Below are positions 9,305 to 17,673 of a stretch of DNA of 64,000 bases, piece after piece. The stretch's first letter is position 1, and the number at the start of each line of letters is the position of its first letter. The translations under genes and the position numbers were made by a program. The stretch is from positions 1,302,001 through 1,366,000 of the forward strand of contig NZ_CP051305.1 in NCBI RefSeq assembly GCF_024181385.1, read 5' to 3'. The DNA is from Treponema sp. OMZ 798 (GTDB lineage: Bacteria > Spirochaetota > Spirochaetia > Treponematales > Treponemataceae). The notes beneath the pieces were generated by a model. The model searched no databases. It worked only from the letters and a program-made list of their open reading frames with translations, and had not been told where the DNA came from.

Positions 9305-10180
9305 CTAACAATTCTCTGCAATGTATTTTAGATAATCTCCATACTCATTATTATAAGACGAAGATAAATTTAAAAGCTGAGTCTTTGAAATCCATTTTTG
9401 TAAATATGCTATTTCTTCTATACATGAGACATACATTCCCTGCCTCTTCTGAATTGTTGCAATAAAATTTGAGGCTTCTAAAAGACCGTCATAAGTTCCC
9501 GTATCGAGCCATGCCATACCTCGGCCTAGTTTTTCCACTCTCAATTTACCCATATCCAGATAAGCTTTATTTACGGATGTAATTTCAATCTCGCCTCTGG
9601 CCGAAGGTTTTACCGATTTTGCAATCTTGATTACTTCATTATCATAAAAATACAAGCCCGGAATTGCATAATTTGATTTTGGATTTTGAGGTTTCTCTTC
9701 GATAGTCAAAACATTTCCTTCATCATCAAAATCAACCACGCCGTAAGCTCTCGGGTCCTTAACATAATAACCGAAAATTAAGGCTCCGCCGTTGTCTTTT
9801 ATGGATAAAACAGCATCCGTCAAGGTACTGCTAAAACCTCGCCCATAAAAGATATTATCGCCCAAAACTAGGGCACAAGAATCGGAACCGATGAATTTTT
9901 CACCGACTATAAAGGCATCAGCAAGACCTCGAGGTCTATCTTGGACGGCATACTCAAACTTCATACCCAGCCAATTTCCATCACCGAAAAGCTCCTTAAA
10001 AAGCCCTATGTCTCTAGGTGTAGAGATAATTAAGACCTCGCGTATACCGGCAAGCATCATAACCGACAAGGGATAATAAATCATTGGTTTATCATACATT
10101 GGTAAAATTTGTTTTGAAACAGCCTTGGTAAGCGGATACAAACGGGTTCCTGCACCGCCTGCTAAAATTATAGCTTTCAT
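9305..10180 (-). CDS. rfbA: Glucose-1-phosphate thymidylyltransferase
   Basis: RfbA joins glucose-1-phosphate and dTTP to make dTDP-glucose. The 291-residue length is standard. The nucleotide loop GGAGTRL lies at 8-14, followed by the conserved [18 protein letters not shown] region, and [19 protein letters not shown] further on. A strong AGGGGG ribosome site precedes the ATG. It forms the first step of the dTDP-deoxysugar branch with rfbB directly downstream. Confidence 0.95.
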   Translation of the reverse strand: MKAIILAGGAGTRLYPLTKAVSKQILPMYDKPMIYYPLSVMMLAGIREVLIISTPRDIGLFKELFGDGNWLGMKFEYAVQDRPRGLADAFIVGEKFIGSDSCALVLGDNIFYGRGFSSTLTDAVLSIKDNGGALIFGYYVKDPRAYGVVDFDDEGNVLTIEEKPQNPKSNYAIPGLYFYDNEVIKIAKSVKPSARGEIEITSVNKAYLDMGKLRVEKLGRGMAWLDTGTYDGLLEASNFIATIQKRQGMYVSCIEEIAYLQKWISKTQLLNLSSSYNNEYGDYLKYIAENC

Positions 10181-10229
10181 AAATACCCCCTATCAAAAAA
10201 TTGATGATATAGGAACATATAACACGTTT

Positions 10230-11219
10230 CTACTCGGTATGAAAAACATGATCTTGAACCTTATCAATAAATTCATACCTTACTGTGTTACTTAGACCAT
10301 CAGCCAAGGAAACCGGAGGCTTAAACCCGGTTTTTAAAATATTTACAGAATCAAAAAGAGTATCGGCACAGAATTTTTTTACCCTGATTGAGCTTATCGA
10401 TAACTTTTTTCCTGTTATTTTTGCAAGTAAGTCAAAGCAAAGCCCGCCGAAATAGCCCAACCAATAAGGCCAGTGGAAAATTTTATGATTAGGACTTCCT
10501 AGAATTTTATAAACTTCATTAGTAAGAGAGTTCATATCAAAGTCAGGTTTATCGATATAATTAAATAAGTGTTCACCGCTTCCATTAGCTAAACAAAACT
10601 CGATAAAAGCTGCCACATTTTCAACATAGGCCATTGATTTTTTATTTTTTCCTTTACCCACAAAGGGAAAAAAACCTGAACTGATTTGCCTTAATAGATT
10701 GTAAACATTTCCTCTATTCTGCTCTCCGAAAACAACAGTCGGTCTGATTATGGTAAGCGAGTTTCCTTTACCGGTTTCAAGCCATTCACGGTATTTTCCT
10801 TCGGCAAGCCACTTGGTTCTGCCGTAATCATTAAAATAATTTATCTCACCCATTTCATTTGTATTAAGAGGAGCAAATCCATAAACGGCAACGGAACTTG
10901 TAAAAATAATTTTTTTGATCCCCAACTCAGAGCAAACCTTGCATACATTTTCGGCACCGGCAACATTTACTTCATCATAGAGGCTCTTAGGCTCAACATC
11001 ATCCCTATGCTCGGCTGCTAAATTAATAACACAATCAAAATCGGAAGATAATTCTTTTTTTAAAAAATCAACATCTCTTACATCAGCAAAGACTCTAAAT
11101 TCAGGGTAATACTTACTATCCTGCTTATCGAGAATTTTAATTTTATGACCGGAGAATAAAAGTCTCTTTGTCAATCTTGTTCCTATAAAACCGGAACCGC
11201 CTATTATTGCTATGTGCAT
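10230..11219 (-). CDS. NAD-dependent sugar-nucleotide epimerase/dehydratase (SDR)
   Basis: This 329-residue extended SDR protein has the Rossmann motif GGSGFIG at 7-13 and the catalytic YGRTK near residue 133, with a TSSVAVYG strand preceding it. The family includes UDP-glucose 4-epimerases and 4-reductases; the exact substrate cannot be told. The gene follows a glycosyltransferase by five bases, and rfbA is 49 bases downstream, so it is part of the glycan operon. The C-terminal half has the hydrophobic WPYWLGYFGG stretch often seen in lipid-linked-sugar reductases, so action on a polyprenyl-linked sugar is possible. Confidence 0.8.
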   Translation of the reverse strand: MHIAIIGGSGFIGTRLTKRLLFSGHKIKILDKQDSKYYPEFRVFADVRDVDFLKKELSSDFDCVINLAAEHRDDVEPKSLYDEVNVAGAENVCKVCSELGIKKIIFTSSVAVYGFAPLNTNEMGEINYFNDYGRTKWLAEGKYREWLETGKGNSLTIIRPTVVFGEQNRGNVYNLLRQISSGFFPFVGKGKNKKSMAYVENVAAFIEFCLANGSGEHLFNYIDKPDFDMNSLTNEVYKILGSPNHKIFHWPYWLGYFGGLCFDLLAKITGKKLSISSIRVKKFCADTLFDSVNILKTGFKPPVSLADGLSNTVRYEFIDKVQDHVFHTE

Positions 11220-11224
11220 TTATT

Positions 11225-12295
11225 TTAACCCTTTGCTATTTCTTTGTATAAATTACGATAATTTTTCCACATAATATCTAAAGTAAAAAAATTCGAAAAC
11301 TTCTCAAATGAAGCTCTTTCCATTTTAGACTTCTTTTCATTATCTTGCAAGATATTACTTATTGCCTTAACGGCATCTTCATCAGTTTCAATCAATAATC
11401 CGTTTGTATTATCTACAAGCTCAGGAATTCCGCCAACATTAGATGCAACAATAGCTTTTTTTTGAGCCATAGCTTCAATAATAGTCATTGGAAGACCTTC
11501 ATAGTTGCTAAATAAGACAAAAAGATCACAGTACGGCAAAAGGCCTGATGCATTAGGACAATCTCCAAGCAATAAAACATTGGAAGGGATTGAAAACTCT
11601 TTTTTTATCTCTTCCATCGATTTTTCGGCAGAACCGCCTGCCCAAACAAAAAGATAATCCTTCATGGCAGGATCTGAAGCAACAGATAAAAAGCTTTGAA
11701 ACTTTTTTGGGTATGCGATACGAGCAATGGTTATAACGACTTTTTTATATTTGCCAATATCAAACGGAATAGCCGCCTCTTCTTCAGGTTTTACAATTCC
11801 ATTTCGAATTGTCTTTACTTTGTGTGTTATTTTTTCCTTAAGCAAATTTTGTTTATCATAATGAGAAACAGCTACTATTGCACCGCAATATTTCTGTAAA
11901 AATCTCTCCAAAGGCAAAAAAAATCTATGCTTCAGACGTATAGAATCAAAACCATGAACAGTATAAATTATACTTTTCTTGTATTTTCTCCCTGCAAGAC
12001 GACCAAGAACACCAGCCTTACTGGAATGAAGATGAATGATATCCGGAGAAAATTTATTAATTTCATTCTTTAATTCAAAATAACATTTTAAATCAGGTAA
12101 CAAACTAATAGGTTTTACCATATTTTTTATCTTAAATCGTATAACTGAAGAATCTAAATTATCCCAAAGATACCCGCCTTCCATTGAAGCTACAGCAACG
12201 GTATTTCCTTCATTAGAAGCCATATTTGCCAACGAAATACATACGGTTTGAGCTCCGCCGAGTTCTGTATTAGTAATTATGTGTAAGATTTTCAT
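11225..12295 (-). CDS. Glycosyltransferase family 4 (GT-B fold)
   Basis: This is a 356-residue retaining glycosyltransferase. The N-terminal donor/acceptor loop ITNTELGGAQ is present, and the C-terminal half carries the EGLPMTIIEA motif (E-x7-E near residue 268) followed by the ASNVGGIPELV segment that binds the nucleotide sugar. It is likely cytoplasmic, adding a sugar to the lipid-linked glycan. The gene starts eight bases after the upstream glycosyltransferase and ends five bases before the SDR gene. Confidence 0.9.
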   Translation of the reverse strand: MKILHIITNTELGGAQTVCISLANMASNEGNTVAVASMEGGYLWDNLDSSVIRFKIKNMVKPISLLPDLKCYFELKNEINKFSPDIIHLHSSKAGVLGRLAGRKYKKSIIYTVHGFDSIRLKHRFFLPLERFLQKYCGAIVAVSHYDKQNLLKEKITHKVKTIRNGIVKPEEEAAIPFDIGKYKKVVITIARIAYPKKFQSFLSVASDPAMKDYLFVWAGGSAEKSMEEIKKEFSIPSNVLLLGDCPNASGLLPYCDLFVLFSNYEGLPMTIIEAMAQKKAIVASNVGGIPELVDNTNGLLIETDEDAVKAISNILQDNEKKSKMERASFEKFSNFFTLDIMWKNYRNLYKEIAKG

Positions 12296-12303
12296 GGTTA
12301 CAT

Positions 12304-13128
12304 CTATTTATTTTTTTTATATCTAATAAATCTATTAAAAAATCCAAATACGCCTACTTCTTGAATAATACATACTATATGCAATGGAGCAAAAATAATA
12401 TGTGTCAGTATACTACCAATTTTAGGAATAAAATATTGACAGTATCTTATATATTTTTTTCTTAAAGGAGGTGTCCAACTAGCATCAAAATGATGAATCG
12501 TATGTGTATTAGAAGTAATCGTAATTTTACCGGTTCTGGCATCCTTAGGATTAAAATAATCAGGAGTGTATATGTGAATATTTTTAACTATTTGAATATT
12601 ATTCTTTTTAGTTAATCCATATTGCCTTAGTATATCCGTCACACGTATCACTACAGTAGTAAGATCCATTTTACCATTTGGTTTTATAAAAAAAGATTTT
12701 CGATAGGATTCTAATATTTCAAAATATAAAGGTTCGTTAGGAGGAGCAGCTATACCCAATCCACTTGCTACATCACCTATTTTTTCCATGCCAAAAAAAG
12801 CTCCGGTTTCAATAATTTTATCAATGGGTTTAATAATTTCAACATCAGTATCAAAATAAATTCCGCCATAAGTATATAAAATATCGAATCTAGCATAATC
12901 ACTTACAAAAGCATACTTTTTTGCTTGATAAGCTTGAGCCGTATACGGTATTTTATTTACATCATAATTATCTTCATTCCATTCTCTAATCTCATATTCT
13001 GGACAGAATTTTTTCCATGATTCAATACACTTGAGAGCCTTTTGAGGTAAGGGATTCCCTCCAAACCAGCAATAATGAATTACCTTTGGAATCATTTTAT
13101 CTATCCGTTTTTCCTGTAAATAATTCAT
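12304..13128 (-). CDS. GT32-like capsular glycosyltransferase (DXD type)
   Basis: I choose ATG 13128 (274 residues) because a TAGGAG ribosome site lies five to six bases upstream; the longer frame to 13149 would overlap the preceding gene. The opening IPKVIHYCWFGG and the segment GGIYFDTDVE (DXD at 93-95) are hallmarks of the Gly_transf_sug/GT32 family, which includes mannosyl- and galactosyltransferases of capsule and LPS loci. The C-terminus ends in a hydrophobic helix and a basic tail, suggesting membrane attachment. It starts eight bases after the stop of the first YidC-sulfatase gene. Confidence 0.85.
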   Translation of the reverse strand: MNYLQEKRIDKMIPKVIHYCWFGGNPLPQKALKCIESWKKFCPEYEIREWNEDNYDVNKIPYTAQAYQAKKYAFVSDYARFDILYTYGGIYFDTDVEIIKPIDKIIETGAFFGMEKIGDVASGLGIAAPPNEPLYFEILESYRKSFFIKPNGKMDLTTVVIRVTDILRQYGLTKKNNIQIVKNIHIYTPDYFNPKDARTGKITITSNTHTIHHFDASWTPPLRKKYIRYCQYFIPKIGSILTHIIFAPLHIVCIIQEVGVFGFFNRFIRYKKNK

Positions 13129-13136
13129 TTCGACTC

Positions 13137-15845
13137 CTAATGACTCCAATTATTAGGATCGTAGACATCATCTTTAACAAAAGCCCAATCATGCTCAGAA
13201 ACTTTAAACTTAGTCATCTCAAGCTCCTTATCAGCCTGCCAGCCTCCGCTTATCATAATCTTTGCAGGGGTCTTCATTTCACTATCTTTAAAAGATATTC
13301 CTGTAAAAGGATTTTTTTGTAATTTTTCATCTAAATCTTTAACCGTTAAAAAAGGTATATCAGCTAAAGTCATAAAAGCATTATTTACTCTAAGTTCTCC
13401 TTCTAAGTTAAAATCTTTTACCATTAAAAGAGGAATAAGTTCTTCAGGCCTAAATCCCGTACCGTCAAAATCTTTTAAAAAAAACATATCCTTTGTTTTC
13501 ATAGAATATCTGCCATGATCACCCACAATTATTATACGACTGTTATCATAGCAATCATTTTCTTTTAAAAACCTAAAAAACTTTGCACACTCTTCATGGG
13601 CTAAATAATTTGCATAAAAATGTTCAGAAGTATATTCATTTAAACAATATTTATCTGCAAGAGGTATTAAAAATTCTTTTTCCAATATTTTAATATCGGA
13701 TTGTTTAGGAGGTTCATGTGTTATATTATTTACAATTATATTTATACAATTTGTATTTTCAACAAATTCGATCTCTTCTTTTACATTTTGTAGAGCTGAA
13801 TAAGAATCAATAAAGGCCATTTTAATATACTGAGGCAGCATAGCATTTGCATAGTTACCGGTAGAATAAAAAACTCTTCGTATTTCCGATGGTAAGACTC
13901 TAAAAAATGAAAAAAATAACATGTTACGACGTATTCCATGTAATATTTCATGGCTATCATAAAAATGTAAATTCTTTAATAAAGTTTGGCTATACTTTCC
14001 AGGATAGTCAATATTTTTTGCTATCATATCATATTTATCAAAGACAGATAAATCAGGAATCCAAGAATAATTAAGCCAAGGAGGATCAGTAAAGCTTACA
14101 TTCCAGCCATTTTCACTAAAAAGTTTAGGGAGCACGCTTAAAGCTTCATTATGCTTATCTACCAGTAACTCTTTATCTCTCTTATTAATATTATCCGGAG
14201 TATATTCATAGCCGCCAAACAATGAAGGGGCACTTAAATTTGTACTGCCTCCAAAGGCAATAGCATTTTTGAACAAAGTAAAACCGGTATATTCCTTTTT
14301 TACAAGAGCATTATTTTCAAAAATAGGATCAATAAAAAAATTCATTGAGCGATCTAACATAAGGATAAAAATATTTTTTCCGGTTCTACTTACTTTGTAC
14401 GCTTTATTATTTATAACCTTATTATTTATAACAGGCTTTAAATCCGTCTTTTGCAAGCGACGGTATTCTTTATAAATACTTATACCTGAAAATCCGGCTA
14501 TTGTTAAAAAACTTATAACAATGATAGTCAGAACTGAAGGCAAAAATTTTACGAATTTTGAGTATAAAAAACATGAAACTATAACTATACTTATAAATAA
14601 GGTTAAAATATTCAATATAAAATATTTTGCTCCATGATGTAACAGCACAAAGTTTTCAAAAACAAGAAATTTATTGATGTCTCCATAATTACCGGTAAAA
14701 ATAAAGGTATTTATTAAAGCTCCTATTAAAATAAAAATAGCAATATATGAAAAATATTTTTGAACTGTCTTTGAAAATAGTTTATACAAACATAAAACCC
14801 AAACAAATATACCAAAAGTCTGTATAAATGTAAAATAAAGAATCCCCAAGGGATTTGTAAAATTATCAAAATTAGCAAATTCCTGTGGAGAACTGGCAAT
14901 TGTTGTGGAGGGAATCACAAGCCCTATAAAAATAAGAAAAGCAGAAACAGCCGATATAAAAATATAAAATCTTTTTTTATCATTATCAAAAATAGATATC
15001 TTTTGTTTACTTTCAAAATATAAAAGTAACCTTTTTACAAAGGGAAATATCAAAAGAAGAGTTGTAAAACCAACAGCTATAAATATAGGTTTTCTTTGAG
15101 TAGCTGTTAAAGCAATTACTATAGTTAAAACTACTGCAACTACAATAGCAATAATGAACCAAGTCTTTTTACTTAACTTTATCTTATAAAAAATATTTTT
15201 AAATAATGAAAAAATATTATTAAGCGTCCAATATAAAACCAATCCCGATGGTGAATCATATAGTAATATCAAAAATAAAAAAGCCGTCACATACAGGGTA
15301 AGCTTATCTTTTAACTCCAATCCTCTTGTATACACGGCAGAGGCAGCAAGATTTATTACCGTCATTAATATAGGCAAAAGATTCAATGAAACAGCACCTA
15401 CATTAACCAATCTATCAGGAGAACCTAAATCATTTAAAAATAAAAAAGAAGATTCTTTTAATGCAGGCAGCTCCGATAAAAGTTGATATGCTGCTATAAA
15501 AAAGGGGATCTGTATAAATAGGGCAAAAAGACTCCTTAGTGCATACAAGGGATGATAACTATTTTGTCTATAATATGCTGACAATATCATGTACTGCTCA
15601 TCACCTTTAAACACAGACTTGATATCCTTTACCTTAGGTTTCATTCTTTTTTGAATAAGGCGCTCTTTTCCCTGCCACTTCTCTGCTACATTATAGATGG
15701 GCAAGGTTATTAAATTGATACCTAGACTCAAAATAATTATTGATAAACCTATATGATCTTGAGTTATATTATTCGCTATAAACAATATAAACTCTACAAA
15801 CATGTATACAGGATAAATAAATATTGTATATAAAAAATCTAACAT
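13137..15845 (-). CDS. YidC/Oxa1-like domain fused to a sulfatase/phosphoethanolamine-transferase-like domain (copy 1)
   Basis: This is a 902-residue two-part membrane protein. Residues 1-220 resemble the YidC/Oxa1/Alb3 insertase core: a first core helix with LITLPIY, the charged hairpin at 54-86, YYRQNSYHPLYALRSLFALFIQIPFF, and PSGLVLYWTLNN near 199-210. The arginine usual in the YidC groove appears to be N44. About six further helices span 228-452. Residues 485-880 resemble the alkaline-phosphatase superfamily: metal aspartate in MLDRS (D498), candidate nucleophile T535 in FGGSTN, H710 in THEPP, and GDHGR (D776, H777). The active site would face the periplasm. It overlaps the glycerophosphotransferase-like gene by seven bases. 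Phospho-group transfer to glycan is inferred; it could also be a hydrolase. Confidence 0.82.
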   Translation of the reverse strand: MLDFLYTIFIYPVYMFVEFILFIANNITQDHIGLSIIILSLGINLITLPIYNVAEKWQGKERLIQKRMKPKVKDIKSVFKGDEQYMILSAYYRQNSYHPLYALRSLFALFIQIPFFIAAYQLLSELPALKESSFLFLNDLGSPDRLVNVGAVSLNLLPILMTVINLAASAVYTRGLELKDKLTLYVTAFLFLILLYDSPSGLVLYWTLNNIFSLFKNIFYKIKLSKKTWFIIAIVVAVVLTIVIALTATQRKPIFIAVGFTTLLLIFPFVKRLLLYFESKQKISIFDNDKKRFYIFISAVSAFLIFIGLVIPSTTIASSPQEFANFDNFTNPLGILYFTFIQTFGIFVWVLCLYKLFSKTVQKYFSYIAIFILIGALINTFIFTGNYGDINKFLVFENFVLLHHGAKYFILNILTLFISIVIVSCFLYSKFVKFLPSVLTIIVISFLTIAGFSGISIYKEYRRLQKTDLKPVINNKVINNKAYKVSRTGKNIFILMLDRSMNFFIDPIFENNALVKKEYTGFTLFKNAIAFGGSTNLSAPSLFGGYEYTPDNINKRDKELLVDKHNEALSVLPKLFSENGWNVSFTDPPWLNYSWIPDLSVFDKYDMIAKNIDYPGKYSQTLLKNLHFYDSHEILHGIRRNMLFFSFFRVLPSEIRRVFYSTGNYANAMLPQYIKMAFIDSYSALQNVKEEIEFVENTNCINIIVNNITHEPPKQSDIKILEKEFLIPLADKYCLNEYTSEHFYANYLAHEECAKFFRFLKENDCYDNSRIIIVGDHGRYSMKTKDMFFLKDFDGTGFRPEELIPLLMVKDFNLEGELRVNNAFMTLADIPFLTVKDLDEKLQKNPFTGISFKDSEMKTPAKIMISGGWQADKELEMTKFKVSEHDWAFVKDDVYDPNNWSH
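13527..13640 (-). repeat. Direct repeat shared with 17481-17594
   Basis: This 114-base segment of YidC-sulfatase copy 1 recurs in the remnant at 17481-17594 in the same orientation with about two mismatches. The 3' ends of both (13143-13425 and about 17093-17376) are also clearly alike. The repeats are about 3.9 kb apart and flank the glycerophosphotransferase gene. Confidence 0.85.
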
Positions 15846-17056
15846 GTTCTTTTAATCTCCATTAAAAACTCATATACTTTCTGTCCTGCAAGTCCTCTAT
15901 TTTGCCATGCAGTATCTTTAGCTTTTAATCTGTTTTCTTTTAAGCTAGAACTTTCGCAAGTTTCTTGAATAATTTTTCTTATATCAGTAAAATCCGTAGA
16001 TTTTAACTCCCTTCCTATTTCTTTCAATATAGAAAACTTCCATGGCAGCTCTTTTAAATCTCCTGAATCATAAGGGCGATGATCAAATTCGTTATTACAG
16101 TATAAGAATGGTTTATCAAATAAAAAGGAATAATCAAATATAACGCTCGAAAAATCGGAAATCATTATATCGGCTTTTGAAAGAGAGGCAATATTTTCAG
16201 GTTCATAATCCCAAGAAAGGTTATCATTTATTTTGTATTTTTCTTCTAATTTTTTTAGCATGCCGGCCTCGGTAGTCTTACTTTGAGGATGGGGACGGAC
16301 AATAATATTCCAACCGGTTTCTACAAGAGGTGTAAGAAGTTGCTCTCCATATTTTGACAAAATACCGTTTGCACCCCATGAAGGAGCAATCAAAACGGTA
16401 AAACCCTCATTTTTTTGAGGCAATTTTTTTAATTTTTCATTAAGCACATCCAAGTAAGGACAGCCTACTACACATAGTTCTTTTTTCTTTATACCTCGCA
16501 AGTCTTCAAGCTCTCTTATTCCCTTCATCTGATATTCACCGGATAAAAGAACGGAATCAAAATAATCCAGCCCGAAAAGCCTGTAGCTTGTAGCATCATC
16601 AAGGGCATGAAGAATATGGCTGTAATGCTTTACTTTTTTAGATCTCTTTAATTGATATACATCCAATCCCGGCGTAGTCATTAAACAGATATCAGCCTCT
16701 AACATATTAAGGCGGGCAAAGGCCTTATTCCCCTTTCCTATATACTCAGGTTTTATATATTCGTAATTCTGCAAAAAAACAGGATCATCTTCAGATGAGG
16801 TGTAAAAAATCACCTTTACCTTATTCTTTTCAAATTCATTACATATAGGAGCAAATACATTCCAGTATTGTTTGCCCTCAGAGTAAAAAACAAAATCGGT
16901 TTTGCTTTCATTAACTTTCGTTTTATCCTTGTAGATTAAGACTTTTAATCTTATTATAGCCGTTTTTGTCAAAAAATATAGAGTCGTAATTAACCCTATC
17001 ACAATAGAAAAAAGAATACTGCCCGTACCCGGATCAATATATAACAATGGAAGCAT
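15839..17056 (-). CDS. CDP-glycerol glycerophosphotransferase-like (TagB/TagF family)
   Basis: The start is set at ATG 17056 (405 residues) because an AGGAGAA ribosome site precedes it; the longer frame runs into the pseudogene. After a short N-terminal segment with IDPGTGS and a membrane helix comes a GT-B-like domain with the family motif ISDFSSVIFDY near residue 300 and the VAPSWGANG/RPHPQ region (IAPSWG and IVRPHPQ are visible). TagB/TagF enzymes transfer glycerol-phosphate from CDP-glycerol to lipid-linked sugars in teichoic acid synthesis. Here the donor could be CDP-glycerol or the related CMP-aminoethylphosphonate; that is inference. It is translationally coupled to the YidC-sulfatase fusion downstream. 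Confidence 0.85.
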   Translation of the reverse strand: MLPLLYIDPGTGSILFSIVIGLITTLYFLTKTAIIRLKVLIYKDKTKVNESKTDFVFYSEGKQYWNVFAPICNEFEKNKVKVIFYTSSEDDPVFLQNYEYIKPEYIGKGNKAFARLNMLEADICLMTTPGLDVYQLKRSKKVKHYSHILHALDDATSYRLFGLDYFDSVLLSGEYQMKGIRELEDLRGIKKKELCVVGCPYLDVLNEKLKKLPQKNEGFTVLIAPSWGANGILSKYGEQLLTPLVETGWNIIVRPHPQSKTTEAGMLKKLEEKYKINDNLSWDYEPENIASLSKADIMISDFSSVIFDYSFLFDKPFLYCNNEFDHRPYDSGDLKELPWKFSILKEIGRELKSTDFTDIRKIIQETCESSSLKENRLKAKDTAWQNRGLAGQKVYEFLMEIKRTC

Positions 17057-17069
17057 AAAATAAATTCTC

Positions 17070-17644
17070 CTATTCCTTATTAAAATTTGTTTTACTCCAA
17101 TTATTAGGATCGTAGACATTATCTTTAACAAAGGCCCACTTACCCTCAGAGTCTTTAAATTTCGTCATTTCAAGCTGATAATAAGCCTGCCAATCACCGC
17201 CTGTCATAATCTTTGCAGGACTTTTACATTGACTATCTTTAAAAGATATTCCTGTAAAAGGATTTTTTTGTAATTTTTCATCTAAACCTTTAACTGTCAA
17301 AAAAGGAATATCCGCTAAGGTCATAAAACTATTATTTACTCTAAGTTCTCCTTTCATGTTAAAGTCTTTTATCATTAGTAAAGGGATAAAATATGATATA
17401 GATTCAAAATCCGATTTATCAAAATCTTTTAAAAAGTCCATAAATATTGTTTGTATTTAATGTTTCCCATGATAACCGGCAATTATTATACGACTGTTAT
17501 CATAGCAATCATTTTCTTTTAAAAAACTAAAAAACTTTGCACATTCTTCATGGGCTAAATAATTTGCATAAAAATGTTCAGAAGTATATTCATTATGAAC
17601 ATGTATACAGGATAGATAAAAATTGTATACAAAAAATCCAGCAT
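17070..17644 (-). pseudogene. Deletion remnant of a third YidC-sulfatase fusion gene
   Basis: The first 16 codons from ATG 17644 encode the same residues as copy 1 (MLDFLYTIFIYPVYMF). The sequence then jumps to what corresponds to copy-1 residue 736 (NEYTSEH...), in a shifted frame that stops after 29 codons. The rest of the C-terminal domain is present but broken by another stop; the metal site GDHG reads GYHG. The last part is open from 17441 to 17070 and ends VYDPNNW like copy 1. Bases 17481-17594 match 13527-13640 with only about two differences. About 2.1 kb of the gene is missing, so it cannot make the protein. Confidence 0.88.
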
Positions 17645-17673
17645 ATTATCCAACCATCACAATTTAATAGAAT

